From Verticillium longisporum (taxonomy: Eukaryota; Ascomycota; Sordariomycetes; Glomerellales; Plectosphaerellaceae): a DNA stretch of 64,000 bases. The notes below the pieces were generated by a model. The model worked only from the letters and a program-made list of their open reading frames with translations, was not told the origin of the DNA and did no database searches. This document shows positions 34,177 through 47,100 of this stretch, piece after piece; positions within the stretch are counted from its first letter, which is position 1, and each line of letters opens with the position of its first letter. The translations under genes and the position numbers were made by a program. Location of the stretch: positions 5,270,001 to 5,334,000 of the forward strand of contig JAETXT010000003.1 in assembly GCA_019188255.1 (NCBI GenBank), given 5' to 3'.

Positions 34177-34203
34177 CTTACCTAGATAGGTACCTAGGTA
34201 GGT
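34177..34203. repeat. TACCTAGGTAGG palindromic motif
   Basis: TTACCTAGATAGGTACCTAGGTAGG-like sequence forms overlapping palindromes (GGTACC, CCTAGG). It has the same words as the cluster at 22675-22745. Confidence 0.6.
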
Positions 34204-34440
34204 CTCTCGATATGGTACAAAAGGAATCTTAGGTGTTTTGCCTTCGTAACAGTACCTGTATCTATTCGTGAATCACTAGACAGCTCCCAGTGTACCCAGC
34301 CTCCTGGGGAGAAGCATCGACCACTACAAGATGGTGAATTGGCACCTATGGAGGTACACAGACACAGGGAACACCCCCCGCTGACTCTCTCGCCGGAACC
34401 GGCCCCAAGTGGTCCCAAGTGGCCCCCTGCCACCCCTACC

Positions 34441-34500
34441 CACCTACCTAGGTACCTTACCTCCTTAAGGTACCTTACCTAGGTAGGTAAGGTAGTCAAG
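34441..34500. repeat. Inverted CCTACCTAGGTACCTTACC cluster
   Basis: CCTACCTAGGTACCTTACC on the left is matched by reverse-oriented GGTAAGGTA/CCTAGGTAGG on the right around a CCTTAAGG centre, so the segment can fold into a long imperfect hairpin. It lies about 220 bp before the ClpX start. Confidence 0.6.
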
Positions 34501-34721
34501 CATGACCTCTGCCAGATGGGAAGCTGTCAAGAGCTCCCCCGCATTGGCCAAACGGTCAACCACCCCCTTCCCCAGCCAGCGCCAGAGCTTCGTGACTCGT
34601 ACCACCGACGTCCATGCGACGACGAACCCTCGAATCGGTCTTCCGAACCACGCCCCTCCGCGTTACACGTCCCATGGGGTTCTAGTCTACCTTCCGACCT
34701 GCAACAACGCCTCCTACCATC

Positions 34722-36604
34722 ATGGCGACCAGCCGAGCCTCCCTGCGCCCTGATGCCATGCCTCTCCTCGTGAGGCGACCGACAACCCTCACCTGCACCC
34801 GATGCAACAACCTCGCCCTCCCCATCACCTACCGCCGTTCCATCTCCCTGACGGTGCCGCGGCCCTCCTCCTCCTCCCGCCGAACCCAAGACTTCTCCTC
34901 TGGCTTCACGAGTAGCTATGATCCTAGTGATGAGGGCCGTGGGCCCATGTTCAACAAGACCAACTTCGCCGTTCCCAGCTTCTACCCGAGGGACCTGAAG
35001 AAGCGAGTTGACGAGTACGTCGTCGGCCAGCACCGGGCCAAGAAGATCATATGTTCCACCGTATTCAATCACTACCAGAGCCTCAGGCGCCGGCGCCAAC
35101 GTGACGAGGAGGACCGCAAACAACGGGAGAAGCTCCAGAGGCAGCGTTATGCACGCGACCGAGACGCGCACGAGAGACTACGTGATATTCACCCTGCCTC
35201 AGGTCAGCACCAAGCTGAGGATGATGGCTTTGGTTTTCCACGCCGCCTGGCTGACAGCCGTGCCCAAGATGACTATCCCGGCCACTTTGAATCCGTCGAG
35301 CATCTCAGTGACCAACCCGACCCCCGTGCGCCTGCTGACGACCTGAACATTGCCGAAGAGCCCACGGGACCGCTCAATGTCAAGATTGACAAGTCCAACC
35401 TCCTTGTCATGGGAAACACGGGCACAGGGAAGACGTACATTCTAGAGTACGCTGTTCTCCCCGGAAAGCATGGCTCCCTCCTTCCGTGAACCCCTCGTTA
35501 ACACGCAAGTAGAACGCTGAGCAAGAAGCTCAATGTCCCCTTTACGATAGCCGACTGTAACGCCTTTACCCAGGCTGGCTATATTGGCCAGGATGTTGAG
35601 ACATGCATCGAGAGGCTCCTGGTGGAGGCCAACTACGACATCAAAGCAGCCGAGAACGGCATCGTTGTGCTGGACGAATTTGACAAGCTCGCCTCCAAGA
35701 CGCCCGCCCAGGGCAGGGATGTCAGCGGCGAGGGCGTGCAACAAGCGTTGCTGAAGCTCGTCGAGGGCTCCCGTGTGACTCTGAACGTCAAGGAAAACAG
35801 GTCGTCTCGTTCGACCCCGCCCATCACCACAAACTACAACGCGGGCGGCAGCTCTCCATCAGCCTCACGGTCCTTGCCACCCCAGGGCAAGGTCGACCAG
35901 TACACCATCGACACGTCCAATATCCTGTTCATCATGTGTGGCGCGTTTGTCGGCCTACGGTCCAATGTTGGACGCCGCGTCTCCAAGCCCTCCATGGGAT
36001 TCGGCTCCGACCTGCGAGGCCGCCAGAACCTATCCGGTGACAAGCATGACCTGCCTAAGCATCTCTTCCACCACTTGCCTCACACCAACCCCGACGCGCC
36101 GGCGTCAACACATACACCGCTAGACCTCACCACACCAGCAGACCTGCAGGCCTTTGGCTTCATCCCCGAGCTCATAGGCCGCGTCTCCAACATATGCGCC
36201 CTGAACCCCCTACCCTCGACGACCTGTTCCGCATCCTGACCGAGACCCGTCACAGCCTCGTCGCCCAGTACACCGCCCTCTTCGAGACGTACCCCTCCCG
36301 TCTGCACTTTACGCGCAAGGCGCTCTATGCCATTGCGACCGAGGCTGCCAAGGCCGAGACGGGAGCCCGTGGTCTCAAGATGGAGATGGAGCGCGTGCTT
36401 GCTGAGCCCATCTTCGAGGCACCCGTGCCGTACGTGCTCATCACCGAGGGCTGCGTCAAGGGCACCGAAAAGGCCAGCTACTGGGGCAAGGACGGGCGGA
36501 TCGAGCTGGAGCGGGTCATGCGGGAGGAGGACGAGACACACGAGACCCCCCAGCCGGAGACGACATTTGAGCAGTACAGGGAGACGGGTCAGAGCGGTGC
36601 CTGA
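34722..36604 (+). CDS. MCX1: Mitochondrial ClpX-type AAA+ unfoldase (Mcx1-like); one frame break
   Basis: This is an ATP-dependent unfoldase of the mitochondrial matrix. Exons 34722-35446 and 35513-36604 flank a 66-bp intron (GTACGC...CAAGTAG). The Arg/Ser-rich N-terminus fits a presequence; the bacterial ClpX zinc finger is absent. [20 protein letters not shown], Walker [17 protein letters not shown] and Walker [14 protein letters not shown] are clear. A charged low-complexity insert lies between the first motif and Walker A. After [17 protein letters not shown] the frame ends early, while the next frame continues [20 protein letters not shown] to a normal C-terminus. One missing C in the run 36206-36210 explains it; the exon sum is one base short of a multiple of three. 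Expected length is 605 aa. Confidence 0.9.
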
Positions 36605-36696
36605 TGTTGATGTACATGAATGAACTGTTGACGTAGCCCTTTTCACATTTATTTGCACGACAAGCGTTCAAGAGTGATACCACTAGCCCGACTGGC

Positions 36697-39600
36697 CTAC
36701 AATAACATCATCTCCTCTGCCTCACTGATGAGCTCGTCCTGCATGTGCGCCCTGCACCTCGCCCACCACGCGTTCCACGTCTGCAACTCACGCAGAAGAC
36801 TCTGTCCCAGCTCTTCCATGTCCCAGTGCGGCCTCGCCAGCCCCTGCCCCGCCTGCGTGGCTCTCGCGGGTGCCTGGGCAACGATCAGCTCGGCCGTCAC
36901 CAACCAGTTTCTCTCAAAGTCCGTAATGGTGCCCCTCGCCAGGCTGGCCACCAAAGTTTCGTCCTCGCCGACAAACCCATCTTCCATGATAACGTCCTGA
37001 AACAGGCCGGCGGACACGTCATCCTCGTACGGATCGGCGAGACTGGATGCGAGGCGGGACTCCGCGTTCTTCGTGGCTTCTGACATACAGCTCAGCGCTT
37101 GCTGCATGGCCGACCAGGCAGCAGCAGGTGCTGAAGCGTCGTAGGATGCCGCCGCCAAGGTGGGTTGGAGCATGGCCAGTAATACGACCATCTTTCGAAA
37201 GAGGTGCAAGTGCTCTACGCAGAGGACGCCGTCATTCAAACACCGGACCCCGCGAATCCATCGCATCATGGCCCGAATCAGCGTGAGAATCTGCTCACGG
37301 GATTGATCCATCTGTCGAGCGGCCACGCCATCCAATCGCAGCCTGATGGCCTCGCAATACGTGTCGAATAGGACGAAAGCCTCGGGCTTCATAACCGAAG
37401 CTGACAGGATCACCGGCAGCATCTTGCCGAGTGTGAACCCCAGAATGGCATCGTCCTTCATGCCCTTGGCGAGAATGCGCGTCTCGTGCCCAAGTCTGCC
37501 ATGCAAGAGTGCCTGTTTGAAGTTGTTGTACATGTAGTAGAATAACTGTGGCATCGCCGGGGAATCGCCCTCGTTCAGTCTGAGGCCGTACGATTTGATG
37601 CTGTCTACTTGAAGGTGCGGGTCCTGTACGGGCGGCGAGTATTCTTTGCTCACTTGGTAGAAGAAGGGCGGAATCTGGAAGATTTCCGTTGTGTGGGACT
37701 TGACCAAGGACACAACGCGGCGTACAAACTCAACGTATCTTGTGTGTTGTGCATCGTTTGTCAGAGAAATATCACGCAAATCGTTCTGGATCCGTTGCAT
37801 GACTGCCTTGAGCGCAGCAGAATAGTCGGATGTGTTGGACTTCTTCTGTGAAGGTGTCGATGATGTCCGTAGGGACGTTCTCATCCACACCAGTGTTTCT
37901 ATCATGGAGTATGAGCAAGAGGTCAAGTTGTTTCACATCACACACAGACTGAACGTACTTCTTAACATGTCGCAGTTCATGTCGTAATTTGCATGTCTCA
38001 ACATATCGCTCTCTGTGGGCAAGAAAGGATACTCCTGCTTCTTCAGGCTCAGCGCAAATTGATGCTCGAAGAGCATATCCTCTCTAGGTTTGGTGAGAGA
38101 GAGCAGCCACAACTGCAGAACTGATACGCCAACGTCCTACTAATGCATTAGCTCAGTTCAGGCAATCTACGAGCCTCACATACCGTCAGATCTAGTTCCT
38201 TATGTAGGTTGGCAAGGAAAAGGGGGAGATATCGACTCTGCAGCGGACCAAGCTGACTTGGCAACCCTTCGAAGAGCTCGTGTTTCCCTGCCTTGCTGCG
38301 TTGACTGATCTTGAAACATCGTGATAGACGCTGCATGCAGTGGTTAGCCAGTTGAAGAAGACTGAAAGGAGAAAGGCTCACAATAGTGCCACATCGGATC
38401 AAAATTGCAGCCAATCTGCCAGCCACCGTCACAACCTGCTCCCTTGCTTCCTCCATTTTGGTTATCGTCTGTGGGAAGTGATCGACTGTCGAGCTAGTCT
38501 GCAACATGCCTCTGGCCATTGCGTAGAAGTCCGCAGTGAGGTCATTATCTATCTTCTATCGGGGTGTCAGATCAAGTTGATATGACGCTCATTCGCACGT
38601 GAACATACCATGATGCCGTCTTCAAGTCCCGCCGCATTATTCTCTGTCTGAACACGGCCAAGGGCCCTCTCGACATGAACCAAGAAAACATCGACAGTCG
38701 CGACCGCATCCTTGAGTAAACTCAGTGGATATTCCGCCGGCGACTTGGAGAATTGACGGAAAACGTGCCGAAGTTGAACTGGGTCCATTAGCAGAAGGTC
38801 AGTTTCCAGGGCTTGATGACGTACCAAGATTTCCAGCAAAAATGGAAAGCTCCAAGCTTCTTGCGTACTTAGCAACATCGAGCGAGATCGCCACGGAATA
38901 CCGAATGACTTCCATGGTGGCAGACTTGTTACTGGCTATGATGCCGTTGATGAGATTCTGGTCAATGCCGTGACTAGCGTCTTTAGACATGGACGACAAC
39001 TGCTGCTGTATGTCCGAAGCTGTCGAGTCGTACTGGTCCAGGAGCTGTTGAAAAGCGCTTCCCTGCCAGAGAGAAAAAGGTCTGAACGCTGCCACTGATT
39101 CCTTGTGAACCACAAACCTTGCCAGTTGAGCCCAAGCCTTAAGGTTTATGAGGCAGGCTTCCTTGTGAGAGCTTGAAGGGACGACAAGCTTCTCCAAAAG
39201 AGTAAGAAGTGTGCTGGGGCGCAACTCGGCAGGTGTCGCCCAAAAGAGGGTACAGAGAAGGTCATGATGGTTGCGAAGGGCAGCAAGATCATGCTGGTGA
39301 ACATTCTGCTCCTTGAGATACTGGCGGTCGTGATTCGGTAGAGTCCGCGCTACGAGGTTGCGAATCTCTCTGTCGGATCCAGTCTGTACCAGGCGTTGAA
39401 TGGTTAGAGCGACCAGCTTTAGGAAGATGTGAAAGCAGCGATCTTCTGGTTCGACTCGTAAGGCCGTTTCGACGTGCAAATGCTCGAGAAAAGCGGGTGA
39501 CTGGAAGACTTCTTCGTTTCGCAGATTTGAAAGATTCTGTGAACCGAAGAAATCGAAGACGGTGCCAATGACGCCGCCGCATTTGTACCATCCCCAGTGT

Positions 39601-42600
39601 TCGACCAAGTATACGCATCGACGCACGAGGGTTCTACAGTAATCGTTAAACCCAGGCGGTTGTCGATTGTTTGCTTTATACAACTGGAAGACTCGCTTCA
39701 GGGCAAGCTGAGGCAAAGCCCAGCCGTCCATAGCGACACTGTGCCGGGAATCGGAAACGAGTGCGCCAGACGAATCAAACTCGCACAGGGGCAGGAGTGT
39801 GAACATCGTTTCCCAAAGTTGCTCGAATCTTTGTACATTGAGGCCGGTCTTATCTTCGCCCTTGATCAAAACCGAGAATGTGATATCCCAGAACGACATC
39901 CGAGGGATTCGCAGTTGTCCGAGTGCTCTCATTAGCATGACCCAGGTCTGTGCTGCAGCGTTGTCGGCTCGAATACCACGTTCCCGGTTTGCTAGTTGCT
40001 GGAGGCTGCCATAAAGAGTGACCAGTGACGTCGTCCCTATTTGTAGAAGACAGGCCACAGAAGTGGCTATGACCTCACGTAGAAGATTTTCGAGCCCCAT
40101 GATCTGCGGAATCATGGAAGCTTGGTCTCTGCAGATCGCAAGGCTGCAGAGTACGATGATAAGGAATTCTGACAGCACCTCTAGTGCCTTTGTTGTCTTC
40201 CTTTGGTCCAAGGATATTGCTTGACCTTTGAAGCGACTGAAAAATCCTTCGAAAACAAGCAGCAGTCGAGACAAGAACGTTCCCAAGTTTGTATCATCAG
40301 TAACACTGAGGCCATCTTGCACATATGTGCGCATGAACCTTGCAGCATCCTTGGTATCGAAGCCCGAATCGGCATCAGAACCTGTCTCAGTGAGATGATT
40401 GCAGATTGCATCAACGAGAATTCCGAATTCAGACGAAATTTGTTCATCCCATAAGCCCCATTTCAGAGGCTGGCCGCTGAGATTGAAGTAGACTCGGGGC
40501 CGCGGCTGCTTGATCTTTTCCAGCAAGCCGGAGGCGAGTGAAGCTTGGAAGCACCCACTACCAAGAAGCGTCTCTTCATGAAAGAAGACCCCCCTTTGCA
40601 GTGGTAAAATCTCAAAGTGTTCACTGTAATGTGCTCCAAAAGGCGCCAGGCCGAGCAATTGGTCGACGCCTAGATCTGCAGCACTGATGTGTCCATCTGT
40701 TCGAGGTCCGCTAGGAAGAGGATCATGCGCATGTCGGTACTGGGGCGCCCTTGTGTCCACTCGAGTAGGCTTCTCGGTCTTCTTCAACCTCCTCCGCGAC
40801 GGCTTTGCCACGTTCAGCGAAGCATCCTTGCGCACTGCGGATTCGGTTTCTTCTACGATCAAAGACCCATCATTGTCTCTGGCCATGAGAGACATGGTAC
40901 TCTGAGACACCGACCGAGGACGTGCTCCGCGACGATATATGGCATCCAGCATCCTCTTTTTTGTTTGAAAGCTTACTTTGCCAGCCTCATTCATCACATC
41001 CGCCTCGAATTGAGCAGGCCGGGCACTGGCAGCTCTGCTTCTCGGTAACATGCGAGACGGGTCCTTTGCGGCAGCATTGCGTTTTGGCTGTATGATTCTG
41101 CTGGAGGAGTCTGTCGAGGTATCGTGAGACTCAGATGAATCCGGAGCAACACAATTATGTGAAATATGAGCCAACGGTTGCCGGTCGGAACCTTGAGCGG
41201 CGGTCGAGGAGCCTGTAACCGAGTGCCGAGGATGGATTTCACCACCGATCCAATTTTGCAGGACCCTACCAGCATCGAGCTGATCCTCCCTGGTACCCAG
41301 GCATATTGTTTTCCTACTTGGGCTGGATCTTCCACGCTGGGCTTTGCTCTTCACAGTGCGCGCGGCAAGCCTTAAGAATCGTGGTGCCTCTGGCTCAATA
41401 ACGTCTAGGATGCCCAGTCGAGGTGGATTGTACGTCCTTTGAGGCTTCTTCTTCGAAACTCTCCTTGACGATTTTTCTTTGTTCTGACTTCGTCGTGGTG
41501 GCTTCTGCCTTTTTGCGGAGGTACCGTTGCCTGAACCGAAGTGGCTCGTGATGGTCGGTTGCTGACGCTGTCTGGCACCAGACTTGTCTAGTTTCCGTCT
41601 TTTCGCAGAGCTTGCACCTGAGACAGATTGATTCAGCTGGCGTTTGGGTCGTTGTACCATATGATCAATATCGTTATCCTCGACCACAGACATGTCATCA
41701 TCATCATCTACAATGTGCAGGATCTGTTGCGAGTAATGCTTCTCGGTGTTCGGTCGGGGTGTTTGTAAAGATTCCGCGTCAGACTCTTCGTCGTTAAATA
41801 GGTCAAAAGGGAAGGCGGGTGTGGACGGTGACTGATTCGATGTTGTCTTCGTTCTCGGCATGGCGATGCCGCGTCGTTGGGTCGAGTCGGGCGGCATCGG
41901 CCGAGCATGAGCAGCTCGATGAGACTTTGGCTGCTCCCTCGGCCGGTCTAGCCTGAAATGAGACGCTGGAAGAACTCCTCGAGCTCTGCGTCCAAACGCC
42001 ACGAGTTCTTTGCCATGCTTTGGAGTGCTATTGGAATCCTCGCTAACCTCGGAATCTGACGCATCGTCCGCATGAGAAGCCTCTGAAAGATTCACATTAG
42101 GGCGTTCAAGAGGATGTTGTTCTGGGCTCGTAGGCCGGGGTCGGGATGGTGTTGTCTGCTCCGATGTATCGGCTCTGGGAGGCCGACTTCGGGATCCTCT
42201 GCTACGCTTTAGAACATTTTTTGTCTTGGGGGCAGCGGGTGGTAGCGGCCGAGGCTGACGAAACTTGATGTGCGGAGAGTGCAACGGATGTAAGTTGCTA
42301 GGGGTCGGCTCAAGGCTGCTGTGCGAAGCGGATTCCTTTGTCAACTTCCGTGACGAGGGCAGTAGGGATGACGGATGTCTCTTCACGGGAGAGGATGACG
42401 TCTGGGCAGTCAACAGCTGTTCCAAAGACGGCAACCCATCGCTCTCCTCGCCGCTCTCGACACGTTCGTAGTCGATGAACGGGCTCGTGGCATTAGTCTC
42501 GCGTGAAACGCTGCGAGGACTGCTTGAGGTATTCCGTGGTGGTTGAGACGACGTCTTGGCAGTGGAAGGCGAGGGGAACGTCGGTAAAGGAGCCGAGTCG

Positions 42601-43502
42601 CCCAAGGATTCATGTAGCAGCGACTGACTCTCCTCACACAACCCCTCCTGGTGTTCACTGACGGTGTTCTGGCTCTCTTCTTGAAACTCCTGCTCTTGCG
42701 AATCCTCTTCCGGTGTCTTGTTCCTGCTTCGAGCATGCGCCTCCTCCAGCATGCGAACGGGTTTTATGCCGCGGGCCTTCAGAGCCTTGTTGTACTGTGC
42801 GCTCTCGATCATGTACGGATGCTCTTGTATAGGTTTTCTCGGACGCAATGAGCGCTCATAGCGCTGTGCGGCCGTGACGGCAGCTGCTTTGGCCGAGGCG
42901 GTTTCGGGACTCGGGGGAGCCGAACGTTGACGACGGAGATGTTGCGTAGAAACAGGTGGGAGGACCGGCGTTGCATGATCTCGATCGAAGAGGAATTCGG
43001 GTGGAGGCTCAGTCAGCTCAACAAGTCCCGCCGATACGTCGTCAGTCTCGATGCCGAGGGGATCTGGTGAATCGCCGCGTGCGGACACAATGACACGCGA
43101 CGGCTTCGTAATTGCGGAAGCGGCAGCTCGGCTTGGTGCTTCTGAGAACATCTCGGCAAGCTCATCATCGTCCGGGGCTGAGGAGAGGGGAGACGACGCC
43201 GGTGGCATGGCCATGTGCACTCGAGGCTGGGGAGTAGATGGCCGCTCGGGCAAGGGCGCCACCATTTGAGCATCTCCGATCGGTGAGCATGCGGGAATAT
43301 CCCATATGCTCTGGCTTGTGTTCTTAGCTTGGGAGAGCAATCCGTGGGTCGGGACCGCCTGCGATGTCGAAGGAGCGGCTCCATTGTGTTGGTCCAAGTC
43401 GAAGGAACAGGTGACTGTCGAATCGTGTGCCTGCCCATGGTTGTCGAAGTCTCCATCATCGTCCGAATCTGGGACCTCCCCTAGTTCCCTCCATGTGGCC
43501 AT
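36697..43502 (-). CDS. MUS7: Mus7/Mms22-family DNA-repair protein
   Basis: In yeasts, Mms22/Mus7 is the substrate adaptor of the Rtt101/Cul4-type ubiquitin ligase that supports stalled replication forks. The start MATWRELGEVPDSDD is the conserved fungal N-terminus. Exons: 38825-43502, 38609-38778, 38382-38555, 38184-38330, 37959-38136 and 36697-37898; introns are 46-60 bp. The model totals about 2,182 aa. The first half is disordered and Ser/Pro-rich, with basic patches and an acidic SDSEVSEDS stretch. The helical C-terminal half contains LLGLAPFGAHYSEHF, QPLKWGLWDEQISSEFG and LFYYMYNNFKQALL, as in the family. One segment, 37845-37898, reads poorly in the spliced frame while the neighbouring frame looks natural, so that junction is uncertain. 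The gene ends only 92 bp from ClpX, convergently. Confidence 0.85.
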
Positions 43503-44150
43503 TGATATCCGTGCTCATGTCGAGCAAACTTGCGATGTATTGCAGTGCATCGAGGGCCAGTGGACGTCGACTATGGTGGGTGGTGTGGTAACGCAAGACC
43601 CGGGAATGTGAATTGCAGGTAGAATGTCTAGGCCTGCCGAACGTATTCGATGTCGAAGTGGGGTACACATTCAGCACCATGTAGACCCCGACCAAACTGG
43701 GCTAATTGGTGGCTGTCTGAGGTGAATTCTTTTGCATATCTGTTTGGCAGATAGATACCCTTACTTGAGTTGTGGTGGCGACGCGACAGGTGAGACGCGT
43801 CTTCTAGCGGTACGCGCCAGATCCAAACCACTTAAGCTATATGTGTCCGTGCACCCGCTGTTCCCTCACCACGCGCCACAACCGTGTACAGCACCAACGA
43901 GTTTGACCAAATTGGTCAATTGGGGTTGGCTAGGCGCTACGGCCCTGGATTCACATCTATTACATGCCAGAACGGCGATGAGGTTTCTCTCTCTCTCTCT
44001 CTCTCTCTCTCCCCGCACAGGCGCTCAATTCAAGTAACATTAAAAGATACAGTTGGCACTGCCATCGCCTATAGTCCCCTTTAAAGGGATTCCGTCGACC
44101 ATACCAAGCAACATACGTTTACAACCTGACAACCGCTTTTTTGTTCTACT
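43503..44150. other. MUS7 promoter and KGD1 3' flank
   Basis: The 648 bp lies between two minus-strand genes. It contains a CT microsatellite. No gene is seen. Confidence 0.45.
43986..44010. repeat. (CT)n microsatellite
   Basis: About 12 uninterrupted TC/CT dinucleotides lie in the interval between KGD1 and MUS7. Confidence 0.9.
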
Positions 44151-47100
44151 TTACTCGCCCTTCAGCTTGTCCTGCTTGACAGTGAAGGCCATCTCCAGGA
44201 ATTCCTGCTCTTCCTTGGTGTGCAGGCCCTTGGAACCCGCTGCTACGGACGCGCTGGGGTTGCGGCCAGCGTACATGACGTGCTTGCGGTTGTGGTGCTC
44301 GGTCTGGTTGAGGAGCGTCTCGATGCGAGGCTGCGTGAAGCTCCACGCACCAGCGTTGAGCGGCTCCTCCTGGGCCCAGACAATCGTCTCTGCGTTGGGG
44401 TACTGGTCGAGGTTCTCCTTGAGCTGCTGCCACGGGAAGGGGTTGAGCTGCTCAATACGCGTGAACGCCGTGTCGTCGATCTTGTTGTCCGCGCGGTACT
44501 TGTGGAGCGCGGCCCACACCTGACCCGTGCAAAGCACAACACGCTTGATCTCCTCGGGCTTCTTGATGGTGCCGGCCTCGTGCTCGGGGTCGGGGATAAT
44601 CCACTGGAAGTGGGACTCGTCAACAAACTCCTCGATGTTGGACCGCGCCAGAGGGTGGCGGAGGAGCGACTTGGAGAAGAAGATGATGAGGGCTGAGGCA
44701 ACACACGTCAGCACAAGCAAGATAGAGAAGGGGGTGGGCCAAAGGGACTTACGCTTGCGGAATTGCCTGTGCATCTGGCGACGAAGGGCGTGGAACAAGT
44801 TGGCAGGGGTCGTGAAGTAAGCGATCTGCATGTTGCAGTCCTGGTGCTGGCGCTCGAGCTTCTCGGGCGAGGGGAAGACACGAGGGTCCTCGTTGCAGAG
44901 CTGCAGGTAACGCTCCAAGCGTCCAGAGGAGTGCTCGGGACCCTGACCGTCGTAACCGTGGGGCAGCGACATGACGAGACCTGTCCTCTGCATCCACTTG
45001 ACCTCACCGGAAGCGATGAACTGGTCAATGATGCACTGCGCGTTGTTGGCGAAGTCACCGAACTGGGCCTCCCACATGACGAGCGCGTTGGGAGACGAGA
45101 GAGAGTAACCGTATTCGAAGCCAAGGGCACCAAACTCACTCAGAGACGAGTTGGCAATGACGAACTTGCCCTGGTCCTTGCTGATGTTCTGCAGAGGTGT
45201 GTAGGTGTCCTCGGTCTCCTGGTCGTGGAAGACGGCGTGACGCTGCGAGAAGGTGCCACGCTCGACATCCTGGCCGGACACGCGGACGTGGTGGCCCTCG
45301 GTGACGAGGGAACCGAAGGCGAGAGCCTCGGCCGTGGGGAAGTCAATGTTCTTGCCCTCAACCACAGACTTGGTCCTGTTGGAGAGGATACGCTTGAGGT
45401 TCCTGTGCACGTTGAAGCCCTCACTTGTGCTGCCAATGACCTCACCGATGTGCTCGAGAGTCTTGTTGTCGACGCTGGTCGTGTTGTGCGGCAGAACCTC
45501 GGTGGCCAGCTCCTTGGGCGACTTGAAGCCGTTCCAGGCCGAAGTCGTCCACTCCTTGGAGGTGGGCTGGTAGTCCTTGGACTTGGTGAAGCTCTCCTCG
45601 AGCATACCCCAGACCCACTGCTTGTGCTCTTCGACGTCTTCCTTGGTGAAGGTGCCGTCCTTGATAAGCTTGTCGACGTAGATGGCAATCTGAGACTTGT
45701 GCGACTGGATGCGCTTGTACATCAGGGGCTGCGTGAAGGAAGGCTGGTCAGTCTCGTTGTGGCCGTGCTTGCGGTAGCAGACCAGGTCAACGATGACATC
45801 CTGCTGAAACTCGGCACGCCAGTCGGCAGCCATCTGGCAGACGAAGTTGACGGCCTCGACGTCGTCGGCATTGACGTGGAAGACGGGGGCGTCGATAGCC
45901 TTGGCGATATCGGTACAGTAGGCGGTCGAGCGAGCGAAACGGGGGTCGGTGGTGAAGCCGATCTGGTTGTTCACGACGAGGTGGATGGTACCTCCAGTAG
46001 AGAAGGCAGGGAGCGAGTGGAAGCCGAGGCACTCGTAGACGACACCCTGGGCGGCGAACGCGGCGTCACCGTGGAGCAGGACGCCCATGGCAGTGCGGTG
46101 CGCCTTCTCATCGTTGTTGTAGTGCTGGATGGCGCGCGTCTTACCCAGAACGACGGGGTCCTCCGCCTCGAGATGGGACGGGTTGGCCACAAGGGACAGC
46201 TGGACACGCTTGCCCGAGGGGGTGGGACGCTCAAAGTTCATACCAAGATGATACTTGACATCGCCAGATCCCTCATCCTCGGCACCGGCAGTGCCAGCGA
46301 ACTCGGAGAAGATGGACTCGTTGGGTTTCCTGACGACGTTGCTGAGAACGTTGAGACGGCCACGGTGCGGCATGCCAATGACAATGTCCTTGACGCCGTA
46401 GTCGACACTGCGATCGATCAGAGCCTTCATACCGGGGACCAGGGTCTCGCAACCCTCCAGGCCGAAACGCTTGTCGTTGGGGTACTTTGTGGACAGGAAG
46501 GACTCGAAGCTCGAACTCCAGATAAGACGGTCGAGGATGCGGCGCTTCTCGTCAATGCTGTACTTGAAGGGCTGGGGCACCTCGAGGCGCTCGCGCAGCC
46601 AGTCGCACTTCTCACGGTCAGGAATGTGGATGAACTCGATTCCATAGGATCCGCAGTAGATGCGCTCGCAGGCGTCAATGATCTCGCGCAGCGTCATCTT
46701 CTCGCGGCCCTCGCGCTTGAAGCGAGGCAGGATGCCGGGGCCGAGGGAGTATTCGGTGTCGAGGTCCTTTTCGGTGAACTGGTAGTGCTCGAGGGTGAGC
46801 TCCTTGGGCTTGATGTTACCAAAGCCCTTCTGCTCGTTGCGGATGCCGAGGGGATCGATGTTGGCCTTGTTGTGGCCGCGAGCCTGGTAGGCGCGGACGA
46901 GGAGCTGGACCTTCAGGTGGTTCGCCACCTCGGTGCCCTCAGCGCTGCCGGCGGCGAGGCGAGGACGCCTCCCGTGGCGCCGGGCACGAGAGAGGGCGGC
47001 GGGGTGAAGGCCTGGGAGATGGGCATGTCGCCAGACTCCATGTTGCGGAAGTAGACCTGCCATGAGACGTGGACGCTCTTGGGATCCTCCTTCCACTGCA

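Larger units (their letters stand above)
33249..34721. promoter_or_regulatory. Divergent promoter of branching enzyme and ClpX
   Basis: The 1.47 kb holds both promoters and leaders. Two clusters of TACCTAGGTA-type palindromes lie at 34177-34203 and 34441-34500, nearer ClpX. No gene is convincing. Confidence 0.45.

Noticed and set aside
44763..47054. 763-codon open frame on the plus strand opposite KGD1
   Set aside because: It is exactly antisense to a strongly conserved gene; GC-rich third codon positions leave the opposite frame free of stops. It has no domain-like sequence.
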